Of a stretch of DNA of 64,000 bases, positions 11,374 to 24,201 are shown piece by piece; the stretch's first letter is position 1, and each line of letters opens with the position of its first letter. The stretch is from Liolophura sinensis (Eukaryota; Mollusca; Polyplacophora; Chitonida; Chitonidae): NCBI RefSeq assembly GCF_032854445.1, contig NC_088305.1, positions 17,967,717-18,031,716 on the forward strand. Direction: 5' to 3'. Position numbers and translations under genes: made by a program. The notes below the pieces were generated by a model, which saw only the letters and a list, made by a program, of their open reading frames with translations, ran no database searches and was not told the DNA's origin.

Positions 11374-11982
11374 TTATGGACGGTGGCTGTGCATCTTTCG
11401 CTTGGTATTCAAAGGACAGTACTTCAAGGTGTGGGCCATGTCTCCAGAGCTGCTGCAGATCGGGCAGGTGTATCGTCGGAGAATGGGACAAGTTACTCTT
11501 CCGGAGTCGTCTTTTAGCACGTGGCTGCCATACACTGACAAGGGTTCTCCGTTGTTCTTGCAGAATACGCAGTGCCGTGAGACGCCGTTGACCCTGTTGT
11601 GAAGAAAACATGCGGTGGCCTTGGAGCGATATTGGTCATGATGGGGCAGGTGGCGCCCAGAAGGATTGCTTCGCATTTTAATCTGGAACATGTCGTATTC
11701 GTCCAGCGCATGATCTGTCCCATTGGTGTAAAAGTCGTACCACTCTATGGATCGGACATAGTCTAAATGGTATTCCGGTACTGTAGACAGGCACAGAACG
11801 TCTGGATTTAACTGCCACTCACCGCAACAGTCAGAGGACGACGAGCTTGTAAAGGAGGAATTGTGTTGAGACTGCGGGCTCACTTGCCTTGAGGATACAC
11901 TGTGTTGGGACATAGCCATAATGCTTTCCGCTAGGGCAGAGGTGAGTTGCTGATACATGTTTACAAGTAAACTGGCTGGCAT
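11374..11982 (-). CDS. nanos: Nanos copy 7 (Ser45Thr, Thr120Ser)
   Basis: 202 codons from the conserved start, with two private changes, Ser45Thr and Thr120Ser. A frame open to an earlier ATG at 12028-12030 would add 16 residues, but that ATG overlaps the TATA box and should lie upstream of the transcript start. I therefore keep the conserved start. Confidence 0.91.
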   Translation of the reverse strand: MPASLLVNMYQQLTSALAESIMAMSQHSVSSRQVSPQSQHNSSFTSSSSSDCCGEWQLNPDVLCLSTVPEYHLDYVRSIEWYDFYTNGTDHALDEYDMFQIKMRSNPSGRHLPHHDQYRSKATACFLHNRVNGVSRHCVFCKNNGEPLSVYGSHVLKDDSGRVTCPILRRYTCPICSSSGDMAHTLKYCPLNTKRKMHSHRP

Positions 11983-12027
11983 TGACTGTTGGACAGAAGT
12001 TATGAGTATCCGTGTGAAATCAGCATG

Positions 12028-12035
12028 CATTTATA
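12028..12035 (-). promoter_or_regulatory. Altered TATA box of copy 7
   Basis: A single T-to-C change on the plus strand at 12028 makes the minus-strand element TATAAATG instead of TATAAATA. The core TATAAA is kept. The change also creates the in-frame upstream ATG. Confidence 0.65.
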
Positions 12036-13046
12036 GGGTAGCTGTGCATTGTTCTCAGTAGGGGATAGCTTAAGAAAGTATAACTCATCAACTGTGGTGA
12101 TGTTTAGTAATTGTTGGTCTGTGAGAGTGTCTTCTCATCAGGAGGGCAGTCTGGATGGCTTCAGACGGATTACGCCCCCTGTCATATGTTGATAGCAATC
12201 TTGTTACATGAAGATAGCCGGTAAATAAGCGGCATGCCGTTTGATATGTGTCTATGAGAAGGGATTGGCCACTCCGTTAGCTTGTGTACGTGTGCACTCG
12301 ATAAAGAATCCGAACCATGAATGTGGAATTTGAAGTTTTTCTTTTCAATATTATTCCATTAAAGTTGCCCAGAAATTGTATTTTTCTTGTACGTGTTAGG
12401 TGTTGAATTAATGAGGAATGCCAAAGCTACCGTCTCTGTGATTCTGTTTGAAGAAAGGTTTCTTTTGAAAAAATGTTTGAATGTCATTTATATTTCTTGT
12501 AGATTACAATAAAGAAAGTATTAGGCCTCATACCTTTTTTCTGTCCCTGAGATAGTCTCGTAGCGCCATGTTGTCAAGTTCTCTTTACAACTTACTTTGC
12601 GAAGAGATCTGAGTAAAAATAAAATAAAGGAAAGAGAATCAAATGGGTGTTTATAAAATAAATAAGGGAATTTTGTCGTAAATGGATATGAGTGTTGTGA
12701 AATTATGCATAAAATATTGTTCTGTACACACTTTTTAGACAACGAAGTAAAGATTGTGCAGTAATGAAGAAGAAAGAGTATAAGGTGTTAGAATTTTTTT
12801 TATATGTAACTGTTTGACGCAATACCTGTAGAGACGTTCAGGCTTGAATATGTCGGACTAGTTATATGCTGCATAGTAATTAAAGCTGGTATTATTGTTG
12901 AGCAAGTCTAAGAGTCAAAGAGTTTGTTGTTTTCATTCAATGCGTTTTATTTTCTCACGTGGTAACATCGAACAAGGAAGAATGGTGATATGTTCTCTTT
13001 AGCACTCAAAGAAATAGCACAATATGTATGTTTAAGCTAGCACAAG

Positions 13047-13655
13047 TTATGGACGGTGGCTGTGCATCTTTCGCTTGGTATTCAAAGGACAGTACTTCAA
13101 GGTGTGGGCCATGTCTCCAGAGCTGCTGCAGATCGGGCAGGTGTATCGTCGGAGAATGGGACAAGTTACTCTTCCGGAGTCGTCTTTTAGCACGTGGCTG
13201 CCATACACTGACAAGGGTTCTCCGTTGTTCTTGCAGAATACGCAGTGCCGTGAGACGCCGTTGACCCTGTTGTGAAGAAAACATGCGGTGGCCTTGGTGC
13301 GATATTGGTCATGATGGGGCAGGTGGCGCCCAGAAGGATTGCTTCGCATTTTAATCTGGAACATGTCGTATTCGTCCAGCGCATGATCTGTCCCATTGGT
13401 GTAAAAGTCGTACCACTCTATGGATCGGACATAGTCTAAATGGTATTCCGGTACTGTAGACAGGCACAGAACGTCTGGATTTAACTGCCACTCACCGCAA
13501 CAGTCAGAGGACGACGAGCTTGAAAAGGAGGAATTGTGTTGAGACTGCGGGCTCACTTGCCTTGAGGATACACTGTGTTGGGACATAGCCATAATGCTTT
13601 CCGCTAGGGCAGAGGTGAGTTGCTGATACATGTTTACAAGTAAACTGGCTGGCAT
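13047..13655 (-). CDS. nanos: Nanos copy 8 (last of the Met24 subfamily)
   Basis: Intact 202 codons with Met24, His40 and Val155, and the G-type promoter. It is the final first-subfamily gene. The spacer upstream of it is irregular, and the next gene to the right belongs to the second subfamily. Confidence 0.92.
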   Translation of the reverse strand: MPASLLVNMYQQLTSALAESIMAMSQHSVSSRQVSPQSQHNSSFSSSSSSDCCGEWQLNPDVLCLSTVPEYHLDYVRSIEWYDFYTNGTDHALDEYDMFQIKMRSNPSGRHLPHHDQYRTKATACFLHNRVNGVSRHCVFCKNNGEPLSVYGSHVLKDDSGRVTCPILRRYTCPICSSSGDMAHTLKYCPLNTKRKMHSHRP

Positions 13656-15230
13656 TGACTGTTGGACAGAAGTTATGAGTATCCGTGTGAAATCAGCATG
13701 TATTTATAGGGTAGCTGTGCATTGTTCTCAGTAGGGGATAGCTTAAGAAAGTATAACTCATCAACTGTGGTGATGTTTAGTAATTGTTGGTCTGTGAGAA
13801 TGTCTTCTCATCAGGAGGGCAATCTGGATGGCTTCAGACGGATTACGCCCCCTGTCATATGTTGATAGCAATCTTGTTACATGAAGATAGCCGGTAAATA
13901 AGCGGCATGCCGTTTGATATGTGTCTATGAGAAGGGATTGGCCACTCCGTTAGCTTGTGTACGTGTGCACTCGATAAAGAATCCGAACCATGAATGTGGA
14001 ATTTGAAGTTTTTCTTTTCAATATTATTCCATTAAAGTTGCCCAGAAATTGTATTTTTCTTGTACGTGTTAGGTGTTGAATTAATGAGGAATGCTAAAGC
14101 TACCGCCTCTGTGATTCTGTTTGAAGAAAGGTTTCTTTTGAAAAATGTTTAAATGTCATTTATATTTCTTGTAGATTACAATAAAGAAAGTATTAGGCCT
14201 CATACCTTTTTTCTGTCCCTGAGATAGTCTCGTAGCGCCATGTTGTCAAGTTCTCTTTACAACTTACTTTGCGAAGAGATGTGAGTAAAAATAGAATAAA
14301 GGAAAGAGAATCAAATGGGTGTTTATAAAATAAATAAGGGAATTTTGTCAGTAGGGGATAGCTTAAGAAAGTATAACTCATTAACTGTGGTGATGTTTAG
14401 TAATTGTTGGTCTGTGAGAATGTCTTCTCATCAGGAGCGCAGTCTGGATGGCTTCAGACGGATTACGCCCCCTGTCATATGTCGATAAAGAATCCGAACC
14501 ATGAATGTGGAATTTGAAGTTTTTCTTTTCAATATTATTCCATTAAAGTTGCCCAGAAATTGTATTTTTCTTGTACGTGTTAGGTGTTGAATTAATGAGG
14601 AATGCCAAAGCTACCGCCTCTGTGATTCTGTTTGAAGAAAGGTTTCTTTTGAAAAAATGTTTAAATGTCATTTATATTTCTTGTAGATTACAATAAAGAA
14701 AGTATTAGGCCTCATACCTTTTTTCTGTCCCTGAGATAGTCTCGTAGCGCCATGTTGTCAAGTTCTCTTTACAACTTACTTTGCGAAGAGATGTGAGTAA
14801 AAATAGAATAAAGGAAAGAGAATCAAATGCGTGTTTATAAAATAAATAAGGGAATTTTGTCGTAAATGGATATGAGTGTTGTGAAATTATGCATAAAATA
14901 TTGTTCTGTACACACTTTTTAGACAACGAAGTAAAGATTGTGCAGTAATGAAGTAGAAAGAGTATAAGGTGTTAGAATTTTTTTTATATGTAACTGTTTG
15001 ACGCAATACCTGTAGAGACGTTCAGGTTTGAATATGTCGGACTAGTTATATGCTGGATAGTAATGAAAGCTGGTATTATTGTTGAGCAAGTCTAAGAATC
15101 AAAGAGTTTGTTGTTTTCATTCAATGCGTTTTATTTTCTCACGTGGTAACATCGAACAAGGAAGAATGGTGATATGTTCTCTTTAGCACTCAAAGAAATA
15201 GCACAATATGTATGTTTAAGCTAGCACAAG
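13656..15230. repeat. Irregular long spacer with a 511-bp partial duplication
   Basis: This spacer is 1,575 bp instead of about 1,064. It runs normally from the copy 8 promoter to 14,348-14,349, then jumps back to the promoter-proximal part of a spacer (shared bases TC at the joint). At about 14,482 a second joint skips some 99 bp of spacer, including the CGGCATGCCG palindrome. From there the spacer runs normally to the stop of copy 9. No gene lies in the extra segment. A 62-codon minus frame across the first joint (14193-14381) is an artefact of the joint. Confidence 0.88.
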
Positions 15231-15839
15231 TTATGGACGGTGGCTGTGCATCTTTCGCTTGGTATTCAAAGGACAGTACTTCAAGGTGTGGGCCATGTCT
15301 CCAGAGCTGCTGCAGATCGGGCAGGTGTATCGTCGGAGAATGGGACAAGTTACTCTTCCGGAGTCGTCTTTTAGCGCGTGGCTGCCATACACTGACAAGG
15401 GTTCTCCGTTGTTCTTGCAGAATACGCAGTGCCGTGAGACGCCGTTGACCCTGTTGTGAAGAAAACATGCGGTGGCCTTGGTGCGATATTGGTCATGATG
15501 GGGCAGGTGGCGCCCAGAAGGATTGCTTCGCATTTTAATCTGGAACATGTCGTATTCGTCCAGCGCATGATCTGTCCCATTGGTGTAAAAGTCGTACCAC
15601 TCTATGGATCGGACATAGTCTAAATGGTATTCCGGTACTGTAGACAGGCACAGAACGTCTGGATTTAACTGCCACTCACCGCAACAGTCAGAGGACGACG
15701 AGCTTGAAAAGGAGGAATTGTGTTGAGACTGCGGGCTCACTTGCCTTGAGGATACACTGTGTTGGGACAAAGCCATAATGCTTTCCGCTAGGGCAGAGGT
15801 GAGTTGCTGATACATGTTTACAAGTAAACTGGCTGGCAT
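15231..15839 (-). CDS. nanos: Nanos copy 9 (first of the Leu24 subfamily)
   Basis: Intact 202 codons with Leu24, His40 and Ala155. Ala155 replaces the Val right after the zinc ligand His154. From here on every full copy has Leu24. Confidence 0.92.
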   Translation of the reverse strand: MPASLLVNMYQQLTSALAESIMALSQHSVSSRQVSPQSQHNSSFSSSSSSDCCGEWQLNPDVLCLSTVPEYHLDYVRSIEWYDFYTNGTDHALDEYDMFQIKMRSNPSGRHLPHHDQYRTKATACFLHNRVNGVSRHCVFCKNNGEPLSVYGSHALKDDSGRVTCPILRRYTCPICSSSGDMAHTLKYCPLNTKRKMHSHRP

Positions 15840-15884
15840 TGACTGTTGGACAGAAGTTATAAGTAGCCGTGTGAAATCAGCATG

Positions 15885-15892
15885 TATTTATA
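15885..15892 (-). promoter_or_regulatory. TATA box of copy 9 (T-type promoter haplotype)
   Basis: TATAAATA on the minus strand, preceded by an extra A (ATATAAATA). This version precedes copy 3 and the 5'-intact copies from 9 to 39. Confidence 0.7.
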
Positions 15893-16902
15893 TGGTAGCT
15901 GTGCATTGTTCTCAGTAGGGGATAGCTTAAGAAAGTATAACTCATTAACTGTGGTGATGTTTAGTAATTGTTGGTCTGTGAGAATGTCTTCTCATCAGGA
16001 GCGCAGTCTGGATGGCTTCAGACGGATTACGCCCCCTGTCATATGTTGATAGCAATCTTGTTACATGGAGATAGCCGGTAAATAAGCGGCATGCCGTTTG
16101 ATATGTGTCTATGAGAAGGGATTGGCCACTCCGTTAGCTTGTGTACGTGTGCACTCGATAAAGAATCCGAACCATGAATGTGGAATTTGAAGTTTTTCTT
16201 TTCAATATTATTCCATTAAAGTTGCCCAGAAATTGTATTTTTCTTGTACGTGTTAGGTGTTGAATTAATGAGGAATGCTAAAGCTACCGCCTCTGTGATT
16301 CTGTTTGAAGAAAGGTTTCTTTTGAAAAATGTTTAAATGTCATTTATATTTCTTGTAGATTACAATAAAGAAAGTATTAGGCCTCATACCTTTTTTCTGT
16401 CCCTGAGATAGTCTCGTAGCGCCATGTTGTCAAGTTCTCTTTACAACTTACTTTGCGAAGAGATGTGAGTAAAAATAGAATAAAGGAAAGAGAATCAAAT
16501 GGGTGTTTATAAAATAAATAAGGGAATTTTGTCGTAAATGGATATGAGTGTTGTGAAATTATGCATAAAATATTGTTCTGTACACACTTTTTAGACAACG
16601 AAGTAAAGATTGTGCAGTAATGAAGAAGAAAGAGTATAAGGTGTTAGAATTTTTTTTATATGTAACTGTTTGACGCAATACCTGTAGAGACGTTCAGGTT
16701 TGAATATGTCGGACTAGTTATATGCTGGATAGTAATGAAAGCTGGTATTATTGTTGAGCAAGTCTAAGAATCAAAGAGTTTGTTGTTTTCATTCAATGCG
16801 TTTTATTTTCTCACGTGGTAACATCGAACAAGGAAGAATGGTGATATGTTCTCTTTAGCACTCAAAGAAATAGCACAATATGTATGTTTAAGCTAGCACA
16901 AG

Positions 16903-17511
16903 TTATGGACGGTGGCTGTGCATCTTTCGCTTGGTATTCAAAGGACAGTACTTCAAGGTGTGGGCCATGTCTCCAGAGCTGCTGCAGATCGGGCAGGTGT
17001 ATCGTCGGAGAATGGGACAAGTTACTCTTCCGGAGTCGTCTTTTAGCGCGTGGCTGCCATACACTGACAAGGGTTCTCCGTTGTTCTTGCAGAATACGCA
17101 GTGCCGTGAGACGCCGTTGACCCTGTTGTGAAGAAAACATGCGGTGGCCTTGGTGCGATATTGGTCATGATGGGGCAGGTGGCGCCCAGAAGGATTGCTT
17201 CGCATTTTAATCTGGAACATGTCGTATTCGTCCAGCGCATGATCTGTCCCATTGGTGTAAAAGTCGTACCACTCTATGGATCGGACATAGTCTAAATGGT
17301 ATTCCGGTACTGTAGACAGGCACAGAACGTCTGGATTTAACTGCCACTCACCGCAACAGTCAGAGGACGACGAGCTTGAAAAGGAGGAATTGTGTTGAGA
17401 CTGCGGGCTCACTTGCCTTGAGGATACACTGTGTTGGGACAAAGCCATAATGCTTTCCGCTAGGGCAGAGGTGAGTTGCTGATACATGTTTACAAGTAAA
17501 CTGGCTGGCAT
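16903..17511 (-). CDS. nanos: Nanos copy 10
   Basis: Intact 202 codons. Protein identical to copy 9 (Leu24, His40, Ala155). The stop-to-stop distance from copy 9 is 1,672 bp. Confidence 0.92.
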   Translation of the reverse strand: MPASLLVNMYQQLTSALAESIMALSQHSVSSRQVSPQSQHNSSFSSSSSSDCCGEWQLNPDVLCLSTVPEYHLDYVRSIEWYDFYTNGTDHALDEYDMFQIKMRSNPSGRHLPHHDQYRTKATACFLHNRVNGVSRHCVFCKNNGEPLSVYGSHALKDDSGRVTCPILRRYTCPICSSSGDMAHTLKYCPLNTKRKMHSHRP

Positions 17512-18574
17512 TGACTGTTGGACAGAAGTTATAAGTAGCCGTGTGAAATCAGCATGTATTTATATGGTAGCTGTGCATTGTTCTCAGTAGGGGATAGCTT
17601 AAGAAAGTATAACTCATTAACTGTGGTGATGTTTAGTAATTGTTGGTCTGTGAGAATGTCTTCTCATCAGGAGCGCAGTCTGGATGGCTTCAGACGGATT
17701 ACGCCCCCTGTCATATGTTGATAGCAATCTTGTTACATGGAGATAGCCGGTAAATAAGCGGCATGCCGTTTGATATGTGTCTATGAGAAGGGATTGGCCA
17801 CTCCGTTAGCTTGTGTACGTGTGCACTCGATAAAGAATCCGAACCATGAATGTGGAATTTGAAGTTTTTCTTTTCAATATTATTCCATTAAAGTTGCCCA
17901 GAAATTGTATTTTTCTTGTACGTGTTAGGTGTTGAATTAATGAGGAATGCTAAAGCTACCGCCTCTGTGATTCTGTTTGAAGAAAGGTTTCTTTTGAAAA
18001 ATGTTTAAATGTCATTTATATTTCTTGTAGATTACAATAAAGAAAGTATTAGGCCTCATACCTTTTTTCTGTCCCTGAGATAGTCTCGTAGCGCCATGTT
18101 GTCAAGTTCTCTTTACAACTTACTTTGCGAAGAGATGTGAGTAAAAATAGAATAAAGGAAAGAGAATCAAATGGGTGTTTATAAAATAAATAAGGGAATT
18201 TTGTCGTAAATGGATATGAGTGTTGTGAAATTATGCATAAAATATTGTTCTGTACACACTTTTTAGACAACGAAGTAAAGATTGTGCAGTAATGAAGAAG
18301 AAAGAGTATAAGGTGTTAGAATTTTTTTTATATGTAACTGTTTGACGCAATACCTGTAGAGACGTTCAGGTTTGAATATGTCGGACTAGTTATATGCTGG
18401 ATAGTAATGAAAGCTGGTATTATTGTTGAGCAAGTCTAAGAATCAAAGAGTTTGTTGTTTTCATTCAATGCGTTTTATTTTCTCACGTGGTAACATCGAA
18501 CAAGGAAGAATGGTGATATGTTCTCTTTAGCACTCAAAGAAATAGCACAATATGTATGTTTAAGCTAGCACAAG

Positions 18575-19183
18575 TTATGGACGGTGGCTGTGCATCTTTC
18601 GCTTGGTATTCAAAGGACAGTACTTCAAGGTGTGGGCCATGTCTCCAGAGCTGCTGCAGATCGGGCAGGTGTATCGTCGGAGAATGGGACAAGTTACTCT
18701 TCCGGAGTCGTCTTTTAGCGCGTGGCTGCCATACACTGACAAGGGTTCTCCGTTGTTCTTGCAGAATACGCAGTGCCGTGAGACGCCGTTGACCCTGTTG
18801 TGAAGAAAACATGCGGTGGCCTTGGTGCGATATTGGTCATGATGGGGCAGGTGGCGCCCAGAAGGATTGCTTCGCATTTTAATCTGGAACATGTCGTATT
18901 CGTCCAGCGCATGATCTGTCCCATTGGTGTAAAAGTCGTACCACTCTATGGATCGGACATAGTCTAAATGGTATTCCGGTACTGTAGACAGGCACAGAAC
19001 GTCTGGATTTAACTGCCACTCACCGCAACAGTCAGAGGACGACGAGCTTGAAAAGGAGGAATTGTGTTGAGACTGCGGGCTCACTTGCCTTGAGGATACA
19101 CTGTGTTGGGACAAAGCCATAATGCTTTCCGCTAGGGCAGAGGTGAGTTGCTGATACATGTTTACAAGTAAACTGGCTGGCAT
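18575..19183 (-). CDS. nanos: Nanos copy 11
   Basis: Intact 202 codons. Third consecutive copy with the Leu24/Ala155 protein. Confidence 0.92.
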   Translation of the reverse strand: MPASLLVNMYQQLTSALAESIMALSQHSVSSRQVSPQSQHNSSFSSSSSSDCCGEWQLNPDVLCLSTVPEYHLDYVRSIEWYDFYTNGTDHALDEYDMFQIKMRSNPSGRHLPHHDQYRTKATACFLHNRVNGVSRHCVFCKNNGEPLSVYGSHALKDDSGRVTCPILRRYTCPICSSSGDMAHTLKYCPLNTKRKMHSHRP

Positions 19184-20247
19184 TGACTGTTGGACAGAAG
19201 TTATAAGTAGCCGTGTGAAATCAGCATGTATTTATATGGTAGCTGTGCATTGTTCTCAGTAGGGGATAGCTTAAGAAAGTATAACTCATTAACTGTGGTG
19301 ATGTTTAGTAATTGTTGGTCTGTGAGAATGTCTTCTCATCAGGAGCGCAGTCTGGATGGCTTCAGACGGATTACGCCCCCTGTCATATGTTGATAGCAAT
19401 CTTGTTACATGGAGATAGCCGGTAAATAAGCGGCATGCCGTTTGATATGTGTCTATGAGAAGGGATTGGCCACTCCGTTAGCTTGTGTACGTGTGCACTC
19501 GATAAAGAATCCGAACCATGAATGTGGAATTTGAAGTTTTTCTTTTCAATATTATTCCATTAAAGTTGCCCAGAAATTGTATTTTTCTTGTACGTGTCAG
19601 GTGTTGAATTAATGAGGAATGCCAAAGCTACCGTCTCTGTGATTCTGTTTGAAGAAAGGTTTCTTTTGAAAAAATGTTTAAATGTCATTTATATTTCTTG
19701 TAGATTACAATAAAGAAAGTATTAGGCCTCATACCTTTTTTCTGTCCCTGAGATAGTCTCGTAGCGCCATGTTGTCAAGTTCTCTTTACAACTTACTTTG
19801 CGAAGAGATGTGAGTAAAAATAGAATAAAGGAAAGAGAATCAAATGGGTGTTTATAAAATAAATAAGGGAATTTTGTCGTAAATGGATATGAGTGTTGTG
19901 AAATTATGCATAAAATATTGTTCTGTACACACTTTTTAGACAACGAAGTAAAGATTGTGCAGTAATGAAGAAGAAAGAGTATAAGGTGTTAGAATTTTTT
20001 TTATATGTAACTGTTTGACGCAATACCTGTAGAGACGTTCAGGTTTGAATATGTCGGACTAGTTATATGCTGGATAGTAATTAAAGCTGGTATTATTGTT
20101 GAGCAAGTCTAAGAGTCAAAGAGTTTGTTGTTTTCATTCAATGCGTTTTATTTTCTCACGTGGTAACATCGAACAAGGAAGAATGGTGATATGTTCTCTT
20201 TAGCACCCAAAGAAATAGCACAATATGTATGTTTAAGCTAGCACAAG

Positions 20248-20856
20248 TTATGGACGGTGGCTGTGCATCTTTCGCTTGGTATTCAAAGGACAGTACTTCA
20301 AGGTGTGGGCCATGTCTCCAGAGCTGCTGCAGATCGGGCAGGTGTATCGTCGGAGAATGGGACAAGTTACTCTTCCGGAGTCGTCTTTTAGCACGTGGCT
20401 GCCATACACTGACAAGGGTTCTCCGTTGTTCTTGCAGAATACGCAGTGCCGTGAGACGCCGTTGACCCTGTTGTGAAGAAAACATGCGGTGGCCTTGGTG
20501 CGATATTGGTCATGATGGGGCAGGTGGCGCCCAGAAGGATTGCTTCGCATTTTAATCTGGAACATGTCGTATTCGTCCAGCGCATGATCTGTCCCATTGG
20601 TGTAAAAGTCGTACCACTCTATGGATCGGACATAGTCTAAATGGTATTCCGGTACTGTAGACAGGCACAGAACGTCTGGATTTAACTGCCACTCACCGCA
20701 ACAGTCAGAGGACGACGAGCTTGAAAAGGAGGAATTGTGTTGAGACTGCGGGCTCACTTGCCTTGAGGATACACTGTGTTGGGACAAAGCCATAATGCTT
20801 TCCGCTAGGGCAGAGGTGAGTTGCTGATACATGTTTACAAGTAAACTGGCTGGCAT
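20248..20856 (-). CDS. nanos: Nanos copy 12
   Basis: Intact 202 codons with Leu24 and Val155. Its 3' flank carries GCACCC in place of GCACTC (about 20,205), a marker it shares with copies 20, 22, 27 and 38. Confidence 0.92.
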   Translation of the reverse strand: MPASLLVNMYQQLTSALAESIMALSQHSVSSRQVSPQSQHNSSFSSSSSSDCCGEWQLNPDVLCLSTVPEYHLDYVRSIEWYDFYTNGTDHALDEYDMFQIKMRSNPSGRHLPHHDQYRTKATACFLHNRVNGVSRHCVFCKNNGEPLSVYGSHVLKDDSGRVTCPILRRYTCPICSSSGDMAHTLKYCPLNTKRKMHSHRP

Positions 20857-21919
20857 TGACTGTTGGACAGAAGTTATAAGTAGCCGTGTGAAATCAGCAT
20901 GTATTTATATGGTAGCTGTGCATTGTTCTCAGTAGGGGATAGCTTAAGAAAGTATAACTCATTAACTGTGGTGATGTTTAGTAATTGTTGGTCTGTGAGA
21001 ATGTCTTCTCATCAGGAGCGCAGTCTGGATGGCTTCAGACGGATTACGCCCCCTGTCATATGTTGATAGCAATCTTGTTACATGGAGATAGCCGGTAAAT
21101 AAGCGGCATGCCGTTTGATATGTGTCTATGAGAAGGGATTGGCCACTCCGTTAGCTTGTGTACGTGTGCACTCGATAAAGAATCCGAACCATGAATGTGG
21201 AATTTGAAGTTTTTCTTTTCAATATTATTCCATTAAAGTTGCCCAGAAATTGTATTTTTCTTGTACGTGTTAGGTGTTGAATTAATGAGGAATGCTAAAG
21301 CTACCGCCTCTGTGATTCTGTTTGAAGAAAGGTTTCTTTTGAAAAATGTTTAAATGTCATTTATATTTCTTGTAGATTACAATAAAGAAAGTATTAGGCC
21401 TCATACCTTTTTTCTGTCCCTGAGATAGTCTCGTAGCGCCATGTTGTCAAGTTCTCTTTACAACTTACTTTGCGAAGAGATGTGAGTAAAAATAGAATAA
21501 AGGAAAGAGAATCAAATGGGTGTTTATAAAATAAATAAGGGAATTTTGTCGTAAATGGATATGAGTGTTGTGAAATTATGCATAAAATATTGTTCTGTAC
21601 ACACTTTTTAGACAACGAAGTAAAGATTGTGCAGTAATGAAGAAGAAAGAGTATAAGGTGTTAGAATTTTTTTTATATGTAACTGTTTGACGCAATACCT
21701 GTAGAGACGTTCAGGTTTGAATATGTCGGACTAGTTATATGCTGGATAGTAATGAAAGCTGGTATTATTGTTGAGCAAGTCTAAGAATCAAAGAGTTTGT
21801 TGTTTTCATTCAATGCGTTTTATTTTCTCACGTGGTAACATCGAACAAGGAAGAATGGTGATATGTTCTCTTTAGCACTCAAAGAAATAGCACAATATGT
21901 ATGTTTAAGCTAGCACAAG

Positions 21920-22528
21920 TTATGGACGGTGGCTGTGCATCTTTCGCTTGGTATTCAAAGGACAGTACTTCAAGGTGTGGGCCATGTCTCCAGAGCTGCT
22001 GCAGATCGGGCAGGTGTATCGTCGGAGAATGGGACAAGTTACTCTTCCGGAGTCGTCTTTTAGCGCGTGGCTGCCATACACTGACAAGGGTTCTCCGTTG
22101 TTCTTGCAGAATACGCAGTGCCGTGAGACGCCGTTGACCCTGTTGTGAAGAAAACATGCGGTGGCCTTGGTGCGATATTGGTCATGATGGGGCAGGTGGC
22201 GCCCAGAAGGATTGCTTCGCATTTTAATCTGGAACATGTCGTATTCGTCCAGCGCATGATCTGTCCCATTGGTGTAAAAGTCGTACCACTCTATGGATCG
22301 GACATAGTCTAAATGGTATTCCGGTACTGTAGACAGGCACAGAACGTCTGGATTTAACTGCCACTCACCGCAACAGTCAGAGGACGACGAGCTTGAAAAG
22401 GAGGAATTGTGTTGAGACTGCGGGCTCACTTGCCTTGAGGATACACTGTGTTGGGACAAAGCCATAATGCTTTCCGCTAGGGCAGAGGTGAGTTGCTGAT
22501 ACATGTTTACAAGTAAACTGGCTGGCAT
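21920..22528 (-). CDS. nanos: Nanos copy 13
   Basis: Intact 202 codons with Leu24, His40 and Ala155. Confidence 0.92.
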   Translation of the reverse strand: MPASLLVNMYQQLTSALAESIMALSQHSVSSRQVSPQSQHNSSFSSSSSSDCCGEWQLNPDVLCLSTVPEYHLDYVRSIEWYDFYTNGTDHALDEYDMFQIKMRSNPSGRHLPHHDQYRTKATACFLHNRVNGVSRHCVFCKNNGEPLSVYGSHALKDDSGRVTCPILRRYTCPICSSSGDMAHTLKYCPLNTKRKMHSHRP

Positions 22529-23592
22529 TGACTGTTGGACAGAAGTTATAAGTAGCCGTGTGAAATCAGCATGTATTTATATGGTAGCTGTGCATTGTTC
22601 TCAGTAGGGGATAGCTTAAGAAAGTATAACTCATTAACTGTGGTGATGTTTAGTAATTGTTGGTCTGTGAGAATGTCTTCTCATCAGGAGCGCAGTCTGG
22701 ATGGCTTCAGACGGATTACGCCCCCTGTCATATGTTGATAGCAATCTTGTTACATGTAGATAGCCGGTAAATAAGCGGCATGCCGTTTGATATGTGTCTA
22801 TGAGAAGGGATTGGCCACTCCGTTAGCTTGTGTACGTGTGCACTCGATAAAGAATCCGAACCATGAATGTGGAATTTGAAGTTTTTCTTTTCAATATTAT
22901 TCCATTAAAGTTGCCCAGAAATTGTATTTTTCTTGTACGTGTCAGGTGTTGAATTAATGAGGAATGCCAAAGCTACCGTCTCTGTGATTCTGTTTGAAGA
23001 AAGGTTTCTTTTGAAAAAATGTTTAAATGTCATTTATATTTCTTGTAGATTACAATAAAGAAAGTATTAGGCCTCATACCTTTTTTCTGTCCCTGAGATA
23101 GTCTCGTAGCGCCATGTTGTCAAGTTCTCTTTACAACTTACTTTGCGAAGAGATGTGAGTAAAAATAGAATAAAGGAAAGAGAATCAAATGGGTGTTTAT
23201 AAAATAAATAAGGGAATTTTGTCGTAAATGGATATGAGTGTTGTGAAATTATGCATAAAATATTGTTCTGTACACACTTTTTAGACAACGAAGTAAAGAT
23301 TGTGCAGTAATGAAGAAGAAAGAGTATAAGGTGTTAGAATTTTTTTTATATGTAACTGTTTGACGCAATACCTGTAGAGACGTTCAGGTTTGAATATGTC
23401 GGACTAGTTATATGCTGGATAGTAATTAAAGCTGGTATTATTGTTGAGCAAGTCTAAGAGTCAAAGAGTTTGTTGTTTTCATTCAATGCGTTTTATTTTC
23501 TCACGTGGTAACATCGAACAAGGAAGAATGGTGATATGTTCTCTTTAGCACTCAAAGAAATAGCACAATATGTATGTTTAAGCTAGCACAAG

Positions 23593-24201
23593 TTATGGAC
23601 GGTGGCTGTGCATCTTTCGCTTGGTATTCAAAGGACAGTACTTCAAGGTGTGGGCCATGTCTCCAGAGCTGCTGCAGATCGGGCAGGTGTATCGTCGGAG
23701 AATGGGACAAGTTACTCTTCCGGAGTCGTCTTTTAGCGCGTGGCTGCCATACACTGACAAGGGTTCTCCGTTGTTCTTGCAGAATACGCAGTGCCGTGAG
23801 ACGCCGTTGACCCTGTTGTGAAGAAAACATGCGGTGGCCTTGGTGCGATATTGGTCATGATGGGGCAGGTGGCGCCCAGAAGGATTGCTTCGCATTTTAA
23901 TCTGGAACATGTCGTATTCGTCCAGCGCATGATCTGTCCCATTGGTGTAAAAGTCGTACCACTCTATGGATCGGACATAGTCTAAATGGTATTCCGGTAC
24001 TGTAGACAGGCACAGAACGTCTGGATTTAACTGCCACTCACCGCAACAGTCAGAGGACGACGAGCTTGAAAAGGAGGAATTGTGTTGAGACTGCGGGCTC
24101 ACTTGCCTTGAGGATACACTGTGTTGGGACAAAGCCATAATGCTTTCCACTAGGGCAGAGGTGAGTTGCTGATACATGTTTACAAGTAAACTGGCTGGCA
24201 T
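23593..24201 (-). CDS. nanos: Nanos copy 14 (Ala18Val)
   Basis: Intact 202 codons with Ala155. A private change at 24149 turns Ala18 into Val in the N-terminal region. Confidence 0.92.
   Translation of the reverse strand: MPASLLVNMYQQLTSALVESIMALSQHSVSSRQVSPQSQHNSSFSSSSSSDCCGEWQLNPDVLCLSTVPEYHLDYVRSIEWYDFYTNGTDHALDEYDMFQIKMRSNPSGRHLPHHDQYRTKATACFLHNRVNGVSRHCVFCKNNGEPLSVYGSHALKDDSGRVTCPILRRYTCPICSSSGDMAHTLKYCPLNTKRKMHSHRP

Noticed and set aside
14193-14381. 62-codon frame across the 14,349 joint
   Set aside because: It arises from joining two spacer pieces and has no recognisable content.
20156-20485. 109-codon version of the overlapping minus frame (also at 32919, 36264, 44255 and 60217)
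   Set aside because: It is the same shadow, lengthened by a single base change (GCACCC) that removes a stop in that frame.
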